Shown here: positions 12,224 through 23,999 of the stretch, piece by piece | How positions within the stretch are numbered: position 1 is the first letter of the stretch | Layout: every line of letters starts with the position of its first letter | DNA from: Delphinus delphis | Lineage: Eukaryota > Chordata > Mammalia > Artiodactyla > Delphinidae | Direction: 5' to 3' | NCBI RefSeq assembly: GCF_949987515.2 | Contig: NC_082689.1 | Coordinates: 68,074,267 to 68,138,266 of the forward strand | Length of the DNA: 64,000 nucleotides | Made by a program: the position numbers and the translations under genes | The notes under the pieces: generated by a model | What the model was told of the DNA's origin: nothing | Databases searched by the model: none | What the model saw: the letters and a program-made list of their open reading frames with translations, nothing else

Positions 12224-13882
12224 AATTCCCATAATACAAAAAAGAAGAAAATAAGTTTTCCAATATCATATCTATTTTTAAAAAATATTCAAGTATCTCA
12301 TGAGATTATATACTTATTTAGCCACCCATTCATTTAATCACTTAATAATAGTGTTTATTTGTGCCATACACAATAATAATTTAAAAATACAAGTTGTAGA
12401 ATATATGTGAGTGTGAATGTGTGTATGTTTATACTTAGAGAAAACAGTTTAGAGACATGTTCACTATTCCATTATCAAGCTTCATAATAATTACCTCTAG
12501 GAAGTGGTTTGGGATTAGGGAAAGTACAGAAGAACTTTTTTTATTTTACACAATTCTATATTGATTTATATTGTTACAAAAAGCATGTGTAACTTTTTAA
12601 TTTTTAAAAGTCACATGCACAGAATGAAAAAGAAAAAGGTTCGAAAGAATGCAAAATAAAAGTAAAGATTGATGAGATAAAACTAAAGAAGTAGAGTTAG
12701 AATTTAAGAAACATGCTTAATTTATTGTCAGACTAAAAAGGAAGGACAAATAGTTAAAGGGAGGATTCATCATCCTTGATCATAATTTAGGAAAATTAAC
12801 ATGCATACGTATTTTTATTTTTCAGACACATCTTAACTACTTTCTGAGATTTAATTAGAAGGAATGAAATTTTGTCTTTTAATCCATTGAAGCACGCTTT
12901 TCAACTAAGTAGAGAAAAGGTTAACTTCAAACAATAGTGGCAAACCAGTCAAGGAAAAACAACAAGAGTTCACAATTAAAGTCAAGGAGTCAAAAAAACG
13001 TTATATTTAGAAAGTCAAGAGCTTTGTTTTGGTTGCTTTAGAGGTTTTCCCCAATTTATGGGAGGTTCAAGGTTACCACACTCAGCATCTAGAGCTCAAA
13101 GTCATTCCAGAGTTTATTCAATATTACTGTTCAAAGATTTAAATCTGTATTATAATGAAAAAATTTGAAATCTGGGGCTACTGACTTTATGAGTGTAAGA
13201 AAATTATAGTAAAAGGTCACATGGGCCAGCTTACCTCTAGACAGTGGCAGAGAAAGCTACATTTAGAGGTTTAAAATCAAGGAACACTAAAACATGTTTA
13301 ATTTCTTAACAAAAATTACAAGTTTTTATATGCATATTTAAAAATAAGACACTTCCTAGAACATATAAATGAGTAAATAGAACTGAGACATTATGTGACC
13401 TGAATTCCATTTCTTCCACTCTAATAAACATTCTTACATGACTTTTTGTTTCACCTCTGCTCTTGACTTCCTGGCTTCATTATATAGTATCTACAAACTC
13501 CTTGGTTAATATTTGGAAAGACTGTGGTACCCAAGGAGATAAAGTGCAATAGAAATGCGAGGAGCTAGTGATATTTTACTTAACCTTTTAATTTTGATCA
13601 GTTACATAAATATATTGACTTAACTTCCTTAGAATTTTCCAGAATTTCTTGTAGATTGGTAACATTGTGTGTCAGCATGATTACTGATTTCCAGCTGAAT
13701 GTGTTGGACTGTAATGAAGAGATCAGTTTCTAGCACAGTGATTAGCAAATATCAATGGCCAATAAACATTACTGAACGAATGAATTGTGTAAGTAGACAT
13801 GCTCATAATGAAATTAACTGGTTGGCATACTCATATGAAGCAAGCTGTAGAAAAATGTTAACTCTTCTGAGGTCTACAGCTT
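12224..13882. other. AT-rich DNA; possible old L1 3' scrap at 12480-12600
   Basis: No gene is recognised. The stretch 'attacctctaggaagtggtt' near 12490 followed by T-rich sequence resembles the 3' region of old L1M/L1ME elements, but the match is too weak to call firmly. Confidence 0.35.
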
Positions 13883-13897
13883 TCTACTCCTATCTTT

Positions 13898-14127
13898 TTT
13901 TTTTTTTTTGCGGTACGTGGGCCTCTCATTGTTGTGGCCTCTCCCGTTGCGAAGCACAGTCTCCAGACGTGCAAGTCCAGCAGCCATGGCTCACGGGCCC
14001 AGCCGCTGCGCGGCATGTGGGATCTTCCTGGACCGGGGCACGAACCCATGTCCCCTGCATCCGCAGGTGGACCATGTCCCCTGCATCCGCAGGTGGACTC
14101 TCAACCACTGCACCACCAGGGAAGCCC
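13898..14127 (-). mobile_element. CHR SINE with internal 26-bp duplication
   Basis: The plus strand starts with poly(T), then 'gcggtacgtgggcctctc', and ends 'gccaccaggg'-like 'ccaccagggaagccc', the reverse complement of the abundant cetacean CHR SINE. A target duplication TCTACTCCTATCTTTT flanks it (about 13883-13897 and 14128-14143). Inside, a 26-bp segment is perfectly duplicated in tandem (14046-14071 and 14072-14097), which the other copies lack. The open frames listed over it (13699-14290) are SINE sequence rather than genes. Confidence 0.96.
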
Positions 14128-14143
14128 TCTACTCCTATCTTTT

Positions 14144-14594
14144 AACTTTTATCTAAGTTACCCTCCTATCCTTTTCCTTCTTTTCATTAACAAATTTAAG
14201 TTTTCTCAAGAAAACTTAAAGAAAAAGAAAAACTTTGTAATCAGTCCATCTCTACTTAATCTCCCTCTCAAGGACATGTGTTTGGTTTAGTAAATACCAA
14301 ACACAGATCTTTCTAATTACTTCTTTTCTATCACCTTCACTAATTCCTCTTTCTCTGTCAATCTCTGATCTGTTTCTCTAAAGTTCTAGTCACAATTTTT
14401 CCCTCATTCTATACCTACCTACTTTTAGCTTCTATGATATCCTCCACTGAATCCCCAGTTGATATTTCCAATCTCAAATAATCAATAAGTGATATGCATT
14501 CTTATTCATCTGCTTGTTCCTTCATCCTTTCATTCATTCATTTACTCATTTATTCATGCAAAAATTATTTGTGATTCCAGCCTTGCCCCGCTCT
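14144..14594. other. No gene; pyrimidine-rich DNA
   Basis: No gene is recognised. A short 'cattcattcatttactcatt' stretch at about 14530 resembles an antisense L2 or MIR3 tail, but it is too short to assign. Confidence 0.35.
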
Positions 14595-15358
14595 ATCTCA
14601 ATAAAGCAACTATGGAATCCTGTAATTCAAATCATGTCAGTTCCCTGTGCAAAATCTCTACTGACACTTCATTTCATTCAGAGTCCTTACAGTAGTCTAC
14701 AAGGCCCTAAGTTATCCTCCTTCCTCTTAAATTCCGATCTCATCTAACATTAGTACTTCTATTCACTCATTCTGCTCAGCCACCTTGATGTTGTACAAAC
14801 ACAAAATACACTCTTGCTGAAGAAATTTTACACTGGCACTCTCTTCTTGGGACACTCATCTACATGGCTTAGTCCTTCACCTTCTCCTAGCCTTGGCTTA
14901 AATGTTAGCTTCTCAGCATGATTTCACCTGTTCATTGCATTTAAAAATGAAACCCTTCACTCAAGTACTCCCCATCCTCTTCCATTCTTTGTCTTCATTT
15001 CACCAATCATCCTCTAATATGAAGGTTGGCAAACAATGGCCCATGGGCCAAATCCAGTCTGCCACCTGTTTTTGTAACATATTATTGAAACACAGCCTAG
15101 CCCATTCTTTCACGAATTATCTACGGTTTGTTTTGTGCTACAATGATAAGAGTCAAGTAGTTACAACAAAGACCACCCGGCTCACAAAGCTTAAAATATG
15201 TACTGTCTGCCTCTTTTCAGAAAAAGTTTGCCAATCTCTGCTCTAACATATCAAAAATCAGGCAGGATTTTTTTTATTTTTCCATTTTGTTCATTGCTAT
15301 ATCTGTGTTGCCTAGAACAGTAGGCACAGGATAAATATTTGTGAATAAATAAATGAAT
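14595..15358 (+). mobile_element. L2 LINE 3' end, interrupted by a hAT element
   Basis: The order of landmarks follows the L2 3' region: 'aaatcatgtcagttccctg', 'gtctacaaggccctaagtta', 'ctcattctgctcagccacc', 'ttaaatgttagcttctcag'. After an inserted DNA transposon (15020-15240) it continues with 'tgttcattgctatatctgtg', 'cctagaacagtaggcacag' and 'aataaatgaat', the L2 terminal motif. L2 is an ancient inactive LINE. The open frames at 14489-15246 are not genes. Confidence 0.82.
15020..15240 (+). mobile_element. Nonautonomous hAT-like DNA transposon in L2
   Basis: The termini are 'gaaggttggcaaac' and 'gtttgccaatctctg', an imperfect inverted repeat. The flanking 8-mers CTCTAATA (15012-15019) and CTCTAACA (15241-15248) match at 7 of 8 positions, as expected for hAT insertion. 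The interior 'atgggccaaatccagtctgc' and 'aaaaagtttgcc' is shared with a well-known mammalian hAT MITE family whose name I cannot fix with certainty. It interrupts an older L2 copy. Confidence 0.82.
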
Positions 15359-15699
15359 CTCCTAATACATACATGCCAAATAATGAGCAAGGACCTGCAC
15401 ATGCAGAGGTTTTATTCTCCCTACACGGTCCTTGCAATCCTACTACATTTTTGTGTTCAATTGTGCTCTCTCAGTAAAATATCACAAAATCAAAAACAAT
15501 GACAATTATTTCACATCTCTCACTCCTTAAACCTCAAACACCCCATTCTTTTTCACTCTCAACCAATGACATTGCCTAATATTTACCTGAGTAAACAGAA
15601 GCAGTCAGAAAAGAACCACATCATAACTTCCACAACAGTTATATATGACAACCTATTTGTATTCGTCCCCATGTATAATATTTCTGTCTTCGTGTTACA

Positions 15700-16150
15700 G
15701 TGGATGATCAGTTCCACATCTCCCACCAGCTAAAAGCACTTTTTCTCCACTCCCCCTTAATAGCAAAACTCATCACAAAACTATCTTATACTTGCTGTCA
15801 CTACTTAATCACTTCTCATTCTTAATTTGCCATAACAAGACTTCCATCCTCACCACTCCAATGAAAGCACACATATCAACGTTACCAACAATCTATCTTG
15901 CCAAAGCCAACGTTCAGTTATCAGTCCTCATGTTAGTTGACCTCTAAGCATTTGGCAGAGTTGATCATTGCTTCCTTCTTAAAATACTTTCTTCTCTTTC
16001 TATCGAGAACACCACATTATTCTGTTTTTCTATTTCATAGGCTATTACTTCTCAGTCTCCTTTATTGTTTCTTCCTTCTATTTCTTCACCTCCAAATTTG
16101 GGGTGCTCTAGGCCTCGTTCCTCCTTTTTTCTTTTCACTCCTTGAAATTA
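15700..16150 (+). pseudogene. L2 LINE ORF2 fragment, reverse transcriptase region
   Basis: The DNA follows the L2 reverse-transcriptase coding region in order. It has 'ctgtcactacttaatcactt', then 'caccactccaatgaaagcac', 'gttatcagtcctcatgttag', 'ttgacctctaagcatttgg' and 'cagagttgatcattgcttcc'. These correspond to the conserved block around the palm motif that reads 'LLDLSAAFDTVDH' in L2/CR1 enzymes. Several in-frame stops and frame changes are present, for example the stop inside the 'gacctctaagc' word, so it is a dead fragment. It continues the L2 remains just upstream but lies out of order, so it is a separate copy or a rearranged one. Confidence 0.7.
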
Positions 16151-17621
16151 TCATTCATTTCTATAGAGTTAAATAACATCCATATGCTTTTATCCATCAA
16201 GACTCTAGCAGAAAATAGATGGCACATTCTATGTTGGTAATTTGAGGAGAGTTTAATTAAGGAACTATTTGTTTACAAGGTATGGACAAGATATAGAATA
16301 CCATAAGGGATAAGACAGTACCTGTGATAAATAACAGCAGAGCTGTTTTACAATGGTGTGGCAGAGCAGGCTTGCACTGGCTAGTGAAAACAGACTATTA
16401 TAGTTTTGTAAGTTTGCAAGTCTTTGTCAAACAGCTATTACTAAAAATTAAGTTCTATAACCTTACAATTAAATAAATTACATTTAAAGGAAAAGTAATA
16501 AATATTCAAAACCCATCATTTCTCAATTATTTTACTACATTTTACTGTTACATGTATCCTTGAGATTTATGTCTATTACAAATATATGACAGAAATAATA
16601 TATAATAGGCTACTTTGCATCTCTTTCCAACTTTACATTCAATGATACATCGTTAGCTTAAAATTGGCCATGGATGGAGAAATTACACCACAGAAATTAG
16701 CATAGATTTGACAAAGTGATAGAGAAAGTATTAATAATGCAGATTGTATTTAAAAGTGTTTCACATCTGTAGCCATTACATTGTGAATAATAATTTTAAA
16801 ATTTGGTAATATATTCTTCCAGTAGTCAAAAACTATTATCTGATTTAGTTAGGAAGTCACTCACATCATTTACAAACAAGTTCCAAAATCTATTTTGTTT
16901 CACTTTCATCACAAGTATTAACATAAATGAAAATATCAACCAAAATCCATGCTGGATCTACACTTATTTATCAATTGTAAGAGTTCAGCAAAAATTAACA
17001 AAAGGATTCTGTGAAAATCAATTGGCTGTAAGGAATTTAGCGTACTGTATATTTTATTTTTACTCGTAAACTGTATTCTACACATCCTTTGTATCAGAAA
17101 AATTTAAAACAAACTTATTAATCTATTTGTCTATGTATGCATATTGTTTTTAGAGATCTAGCTGTTAAATATTTACCAGCATACCACTGTTCTGTCACCT
17201 CTCTGAGGCCTGAGGGAGCAAGAAGAAGTACTTAAAGGAAATAAGAAAAGAGAACTATGTAGAGAGAGGGCTGTCAAATAGGAGTTATACCTTTTGGTAG
17301 AGGGAGGCAGAAAGTCTTTAGTGAGGGGGTATAGGAGGGAGATAGGAAAATAAATACTTTGACCTCACCCTCCTCTCTCCCTTCCATCTTTCACCATGAT
17401 CCCCATTTGGGCTCAACTCAAGTACAAGCCAAAGGTCAAAAGAGCTTAATATGTAGTCTATATAGTTTAGTCTTGCAGAACACAGAATGAGATAAAGAAT
17501 GGTAGAGAGTGGATGTGGAGGAACAGATGGAATTTATATAGGACGATTGACCTTTTTGCATCTCAACATATATAATTGTGCTTCAACAGGTAGAAAATTT
17601 GTGTCCCCAAGACAGAGGTCA
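16151..17621. other. AT-rich DNA, nothing firmly recognised
   Basis: No gene is seen. The block at about 16205-16400 ('ggtaatttgaggagagttta') looks like an old interspersed repeat but I cannot name it. The 88-codon plus-strand frame at 16803-17069 is low-complexity in codon content and has no domain I recognise. Confidence 0.4.
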
Positions 17622-18096
17622 TATGTAGTAGGCTGGATAATGGTTCCCAAAGCTATGAGGTCCTAATTCCTGGAAACTGTAAAATTACCTTATTTAGAAA
17701 AAGGGTTTTTGCAGATGAGATTAAGTTAAGAATTTTATCCTGGATTACCTGAGTGAGCCCCAAATGCTATTCCAAGTCTTCTTATGAGAGACAGGCAGAG
17801 GGAAATTTGATACAGACCCAGAGGAGAAAGTGATGTGAAGACAAAAGCAGAGATTGGAGTGATGCAGTCATGAGCCAAGGAATGCTGGTAGCCACCAGAA
17901 GCTGAAAGAGGCAAGGAAAATATTCTCCTCTAGAGCTTCTGAAGGGAGTACAGCCTTGCTGACACCTTGATTTTGACTCAGAGATACTAATTTGGGTCTT
18001 CTGGCCTCCAGAACTGTGAGAGAATAAATTTTTGTTGTTTTAAGCCACCTAGTTCATGGTAATTTGTTATGGCAGGCACTAGAAACTAATACAACA
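17622..18096 (+). mobile_element. MaLR LTR (MLT1-type), solo
   Basis: The sequence runs in MLT1 order: 'ggctggataatggttccc', 'ttatttagaaaaagggtttt', 'gcagatgagattaag', 'gagccaaggaatgctggtag', 'cctccagaactgtgagagaa' and 'tgttttaagccacctagttc', ending at 'aactaatacaa'. This is a nonautonomous ERVL-MaLR LTR. No internal MaLR sequence is seen next to it. Confidence 0.88.
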
Positions 18097-18289
18097 CACA
18101 AAGTCCCATTAGGTGCCATATTGTCAACCGAGTGATATCAGTTTGGTCATATTACCACCTGAAATCTAAAACATTAGCCATCACCAATGTTATTCATATA
18201 AAGTAGCACTGGAGCATGGGATAGAGTTAATTAACATAAAACATTATGCTAATTAACTGAGACCTATGTTGACACATGTCGTAAGGAAT

Positions 18290-20720
18290 TTTCCATAAGA
18301 TCATAGGTATGAGTTGAGAGAAAGGTGGCAAAGCAGTTCAAGCCAGTACAATAGGAATCTGAGCCACCTGCTTCTGCAATTTACTTATGCCTTCTGAACT
18401 TGGAAGACATCATTTATACCATTTCCGCTTTATAATAGAATTGTTCTGTGCACTTCCAATTTTGTGGTTCCATGAATTAGATAACACCAATTAAAGATCT
18501 GCAATTGAGTTGCACAGTACTATGGTATCTATTGTTAAGGTGTTCAGTTTCTATCAGGTCCAGTAGCAAATGAGTCATTGCTTTTTCTTCTGAGTTTAGT
18601 TTATTAGCAGAAGAGAGCATGTCCTTACTCCAAAATTCTATGGGTCTATTCTGATTCTCCTATTGAAAACTGCCAAAGGTTCCATGTTGAGGGCAAAAGA
18701 GTCTGTTATTCAGTCCATATAGTTTAGCCTCCTGGGGCACAAAACAAAGTGGAGAATTGAGGGGATGTGCTAGTCTGCCACAAACACTTCTAATGCCATT
18801 GGGCTTGCTAGGTCATAAGGCCAAGTTTTAGTGCTTTTTCTTGCTCCAAGTCCCACTCAAATCTTGCAACTTTAAGGTTACTCACTAAATACATGAGAGT
18901 AGCATGCCCCAATGTGTTTCCTCCAAAATACAAAAAGGCCCACCAAGCATTGTATTCCTTTCATCATGGAGGGTAATGCATCAAATCAACTCCACTTTAA
19001 AGAGGATCTCCTAACATGACCCAGATCACTGGATTCTGAAACTTCATTAAAGTGACAGGCTCCTGCATGTTCATGGGATCTATCTCTAACTCTTTGGTAC
19101 TCATGTCTCATATTTAAGATGCCTTCTTCTTTTGATTTAACAAGGCCAATGATCATGTTATTCTGTGAAATATCAAGGCAATCAAGTTCTCTCAAGACAG
19201 AGAGATGAGATGACATAGGGTAGGCCAAGAGAGTAAAGGCATATTGATATCCCTGCCTTGTGAAGGAAACTATTGCCTCTGTTTATCTTTACTAACAGAG
19301 GAAAGGGGCAAATATATTTGTTAAGTCACTGGTGCCAGAGGCCATATTGATTTCCTCCAGTAAAGATACTACATTGGGAATGTCAGATGTGATTGGCATC
19401 ATCACTTGATTAAGCTTTTGATAATATATCCTCATTCTCAAAGACCCATCTGACTTTTGCATTGGCCACCAAGCAAGTGGGGAAAATGAGGATATCGTAG
19501 CATTCACCATCTCTGTAATTGTTTAAGTATTTGGGGTGGCACATACTCTTGGGATGAGGTATTGCTTTTGGTTTATCTTGGCAAAGGAGGACAATTCCAG
19601 GAGCTTCAACTTGGCCCTTATTATGCAACAGAACTCACTCCACATCAGGGAATTCTCTGTTATGAAATTTTCCTATTCTTACTATATACTCTTGGCCTGT
19701 AGGAAAAAAAAATGGATCTGAAGTCTCTCTGGACACCTTCTGAAAATGGACTTGGGCCATCTGATAATACAGAATTTATTACCAGGTATTCATAAATCCT
19801 AACTCTGACCACTGAACCTCAGTGGTATTTCAGGTCTCCAGGCATTAGTGTCATTTAAAAAACAATATCTAATAACCACACAAGGTCTATCTGCTTTCCT
19901 TCTCAAGTGCAATGATTCCCAAAGTGTGGTCTCTAAACCAGTAACATCAACATTACTTGAGAACTTGTTAGAAATATAAACTCTGGTTTTTCCACCCCAA
20001 ACTTACTAAATCAGTAGGACCCAGGGATCCGTATTTTAAAAGTCCTCCAGGTGATTCTGATGCATACGTAAGTTCAAGAACCACCTCTCCAGGCACAGTC
20101 ATTGTTAAATAGCTGCAGGTACCTCTGAGGCAGATGTGGAGAAAGAGTCATGCTATATATCTCTGACCCTATTGCCAGGTCATTCCTTACAGGGCCTGGC
20201 CTCCTTCTCAAATAAAGATCTGTAGGTCTGCAAAGTAGCTTAAATCTAGGAACAAGATAAGAACTAAATCCCCATTATTGTAACTCAAGTTAATTTTATG
20301 CCCACCAGGCCTAGGATTTTTCTTCCTACATATGCCAAGAAGCTCCCTAGTTGGCTGCCCTTTTATTTTGTTTCTAAAGGCTCCATGATCAATGCCACCA
20401 AACATCCCCAAAGGTCAAAACATTCTGATTGTTACTTTGTCTCTGTGGCTTATTATGATAATTGTGTCCACTTAGTCTATAATGAATAAGCACCCCTACT
20501 TGGCCTCTAACTGTCTGGCACTATTATTTCCACTATCATCAAGGAATGCAATTCCATTGTTCCATGCCCTACCATCACCTCTCACATAGAGAGAATAACC
20601 ACCATAGAGCACTACTTCAGTTTTCAAGGATACAGGGACTCCTCCTTACCAAAGGATTCCTTAAGGTCTTGGTAAAGAGCGTTTCCTCAGGGTCTTCTTG
20701 GGTAATATAAATGAAGACTG
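18290..20720 (-). pseudogene. Endogenous retrovirus pol remnant, antisense
   Basis: On the minus strand, broken frames between about 19640 and 18300 resemble retroviral pol. The piece at 19292-19510 carries a reverse-transcriptase-like core (YYQKLNQV followed by VVSLLE). Downstream pieces to about 18300 resemble the connection and RNase H region. Stops and frameshifts break it throughout. The part upstream in pol orientation (19640-20720) is probably gag/protease-side internal sequence, but I recognise no clear motif in it. A MER5A element has inserted at 19907-20085. No intact retroviral gene or paired LTRs are visible. The element looks old, and class III (ERVL-like) or class I cannot be separated by eye. 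Confidence 0.65.
19907..20085 (+). mobile_element. MER5A hAT-Charlie MITE
   Basis: The order 'cccaaagtgtggtctctaaa', 'agaacttgttagaaatataa', 'agtcctccaggtgattctga' and terminal 'tcaagaaccacctc' is that of MER5A. It is non-coding and inserted in the retroviral remnant. Confidence 0.9.
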
Positions 20721-21079
20721 GCTGATCAGGTTACACACAATAAACCCCTTCCAGCGTTACCATTTTTCTGAGGCTTGATTTCTGCCCCTATGTCGTGCCA
20801 GGGAAGTAATGTTATTCAGCCTCACTGGATTGGCCCCAACTGATTGAGTCTAGACTTCGAATAGCCAACCTAAGAGACTATTAACACCACTCCTAGGTTC
20901 TCAAGACAACACATTAAATCACAAATCCTGAGTGAATAAACCCTTATCAACCTAATCCAGCCTAATATTTTTTCTACCTTGGTCTACACTCATATAATTC
21001 ACTCCTACATATACTCTCTAGACTCCTGCCAATTGAAATCAGTGACATTCTACAAGTCTTTCATTCAGTCAAGTAGATT
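20721..21079. other. No gene; possible continuation of the ERV remnant
   Basis: No frame or motif is recognised. The composition resembles the adjoining retroviral internal sequence, but I cannot show homology. Confidence 0.3.
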
Positions 21080-21675
21080 CAATGTCAATAATATGGCTTA
21101 AACCTGTTTCTTCCTTTTCATTTTCTGTGATACTTTCCTGGCTCAGGACCTCTTGCATGGTTTATTAATATTCACTAATCTTATTTGTTGATTTTCCAAT
21201 TCATCTTAAAAAGTGTTTTTCGAGTATGTTCCTAAAACCTGGGTTCATCAACTTATGTGTCTCCATCCTTAATCATCCAGCTGTTTACTACCTGCATCTT
21301 CATACCTCAAATTTATCGAGCACACTCTTATCTCCACATTGCACTACTTCTTCCATCTTGGAATTCTCCTTTTTTCCTTCTTTCCAATTTAAGTTTTCAT
21401 ATGTCTTTCAAAGGTAAACTTAGTAGTATTTCCTTTATAAAGTATTCCTTAATTGCCCTAGTCAGACTTAATTGCTCTTCCCCTTTGACTTCAATGCACA
21501 TTGATTATGCCTTTATTCTAACTTGAATTATAGTTATCATTATGCCTGTCTTTGTTACTATCTTGAAATTATCTTGAAAGCCAGGACCATGTCTCATTCA
21601 GTTCTTTGATTTCCCCAGATTCTCAGCGTAACACTAGGTAATATATGTAATAGGTGTGCAGTATACATTTATTTA
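21080..21675 (+). mobile_element. L2 LINE 3' end
   Basis: The succession 'ctgtgatactttcctggctc', 'tttcatatgtctttcaaagg', 'aaagtattccttaattgccc', 'gaaagccaggaccatgtctc' and 'ccccagattctcagcgtaac' follows the L2 3' region, ending near 'tttatttaaatga'. The open frames at 21226-21526 belong to this LINE. Confidence 0.72.
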
Positions 21676-21927
21676 AATGAAATTACAAATAAAGATTGGC
21701 TATTTTGCTTTATGCTATTAAGGATGATTTTTACTTGATTTCTACTGACAAATTCAGAATATTTTTGCAACCTTTCTGGTGACCTCCAAAGATGAAACAA
21801 TGACTTCAAACCTCCAAAGTAGCTTCTTACTTTTTAAAATGCTTTCATAACTACTCACTGAAGATCTACAACAGCCTCCTCAACTGTATAGTCCCTGGTC
21901 TTAATTTTTCAGACAAAGTTACTAGAT

Positions 21928-22419
21928 GTTTTTCCAGCTTTGCTGAGATATAATTGATGTATAACATTTTGTAAGTTTATGGTGTACAATGTGTTTATTT
22001 GATACACTTATATATTATGAAATTATTACCACAGCAGGGTTAGTTAACACCTTCATCACCTCACATAATTACCATTTTTTGGTGTGTGTGAGAACATTTA
22101 AGATCTCTCAACTTTCACTATTGTTAACTATAATCACTATGCATTATGTACATTAGATCCCTAGAACTTATTCATTGTAAAACTGTAAGTTGGTGCCCTT
22201 TGATCAACATCTCCCCATTTGCCCCACCTCTCAGCCCCTGGCAACCACCATTCTACTCTGTTTCTGTAAGTTTGGCTTTTATAGATTCCACATATAGATG
22301 ATACTACACAGTACATACCTTTCACTAATTTCACTCACCATAATGCCCTCCAGGTCCATTCATGTTGTTGCAAAAGGCATGATTTCCTTCTTTCTCATGA
22401 CTGAATAATAGTCCTTCGT
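21928..22419 (-). mobile_element. L1M LINE 3' end, antisense, with perfect target duplication
   Basis: Read on the minus strand, this is the 3' untranslated region of an L1MA/L1MB-type element. The plus strand has 'gctgagatataattgatgta', 'gatccctagaacttattcat', 'ctggcaaccaccattctact' and 'atagattccacatatagatg'. It is flanked by a perfect 14-bp duplication CAAAGTTACTAGAT (21914-21927 and 22420-22433), which fixes both ends and shows target-primed insertion of a 5'-truncated copy. There is no coding potential. Confidence 0.93.
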
Positions 22420-22433
22420 CAAAGTTACTAGAT

Positions 22434-23067
22434 CGGCTCTTACAGTTCTTCGTGGCGACTGAGACTTATCCTAATGCATAAGCATATAGACATGTCAGTT
22501 TTGGTAAAAGTTGTCAGAAATGGTCAATCAAAACCTAAGAAATTAAGAAATATGATTTAGTAGCAGATCACCTCTCTTACATTAGAACTCTTAGTAAGTT
22601 ACAGTATTTCTCAAAAACAAACGAAAATGTATAAAGTGGATCCAAATATTAAATATTAAGACAAGCAAGGAATCTATAGTTTATGTGAGTTTTATGCAAA
22701 TTTTGAAGTGATAGACAATTTAAGAGAATCATTTGCCAGCCTAATTTAGTAGTCAAAGCTTACGCTTTTGCATTAGTATTAAGCTAGCTTTCTACTAGAT
22801 GCTTAAGGAGACAAATGTCAAATGAAAGAATAAATTCTTATTAAATCCAACATTCATTAGAAAACATCTCTCTTAATAATGATGCATTGCTATTTATAGA
22901 ACAATAAGTGCCTATACTGGCATCTATAGTGTTAAATTGTTTGGTGTAAATTGGCAAGAGTCTTAATATGGTATCTTCAGTTGTATTCATCTTAATAGTT
23001 CTAACACAGACTTCTAGGTTTCCTTGATTGAAAACAAAGATTGCTGTACAAGGTTTTTAGATGCCTT
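22434..23067. other. AT-rich DNA, nothing recognised
   Basis: No gene or repeat is recognised. Confidence 0.45.
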
Positions 23068-23074
23068 CCCATTG

Positions 23075-23456
23075 TTTTTTTTTTTTTTGGCTGCATTGGA
23101 TCTTCACTGCTGTGTGCGGGCTTTGTCTAGTTGTGGTGAGTGGGGGCTACTCTCTTCATTGCGGTGCACAGGCTTCTCACTGCGGTGGCTTCTCTTGTTG
23201 CGGAGCACGGGCTCTGGGTGCGCAGGATTCAGTAGTTGCAGCACGGGGGCTCAGTAGTTGTGGCACCCGGGCTCTCGTAGTTGTGGCGCATGGGCTCAGC
23301 AGTTGTGGTTCGCAGGCTCTAGAGTGCAGGCTCAGTAGTTGTGGCACACAGACGTAGTTGCTCCCCCGCATGTGGGATCCTCCTGGACAAGGGATTGAAC
23401 CCATGTCCCCTGCACTGGCAGACAGATTATTAACCACTGCACCACCAAGGAAGTCC
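23075..23456 (-). mobile_element. CHR-2-type SINE, antisense, long form
   Basis: The plus strand begins with poly(T), continues with 'tagttgtggtgagtgggggc' and repeated 'cagtagttgtggc' words, and ends 'ccaccaaggaagtccc'. This is the reverse complement of the long CHR SINE with a tRNA-Glu head. A CCCATTG duplication flanks it (23068-23074 and 23457-23463). The body has extra copies of the 'agtagttgtggc' module, making this copy longer (about 380 bp) than the others. The open frames at 23024-23506 are SINE sequence. Confidence 0.93.
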
Positions 23457-23463
23457 CCCATTG

Positions 23464-23985
23464 AGTTTTTAAATGTAACCATGTTGGAGAAATAAATCTG
23501 GATCATAGATGACCTTACTATTATTCTACACTTACAAAAAGGTGGATTTCAGAAAAATCTATACATATATTTCAAGTTCTGACATCACAATTTCTGGAGA
23601 TTGTGTTTCACTTGTAAGGATGCATTAAAAATACGTTTTTTAAATCCTCTCCTAGAGTAGTCAGAGGGGTTGTTGTCAATGTAATTAAAAGTATTCTCCA
23701 TAGCATATGTCAGTATTTTGGTTGGGAAATCGCCTTCATTAAGAGCAGTTACAACAATGGCTGTTAGTAATACAGAGAGAAAATACAGTTATATCAGCTG
23801 ATGGGTCTTAAGTGGCAGAGCCAGGCAATGGTTGCTATTGGTTTCCATCAGTATAAGACAGCAGCCATATTTTCTGGATGCCATAAGAAATTAACTAACA
23901 AATAAGGATTCAATACTATAATTCATTCCACCTAGATGATTAGAATCTTTTGGAGATATTATAAATAAGTAATCATTCTATTCTT
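23464..23985. other. AT-rich DNA, nothing recognised
   Basis: No gene or repeat is recognised. Confidence 0.45.
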
Positions 23986-23999
23986 CATTTTAATACTTT

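Noticed and set aside
13699..14290. Several long overlapping open frames on both strands (up to 148 codons)
   Set aside because: They run through a CHR SINE. The GC-rich SINE lacks stops in several frames, and the same peptides recur at every CHR copy (24.0, 36.9, 38.8, 45.7, 53.9 and 58.8 kb).
23075..23456. CRISPR-like array, because of the repeated 'agtagttgtggc' words
   Set aside because: The repeats are internal modules of the CHR-2 SINE, with irregular spacing, in a mammalian context.
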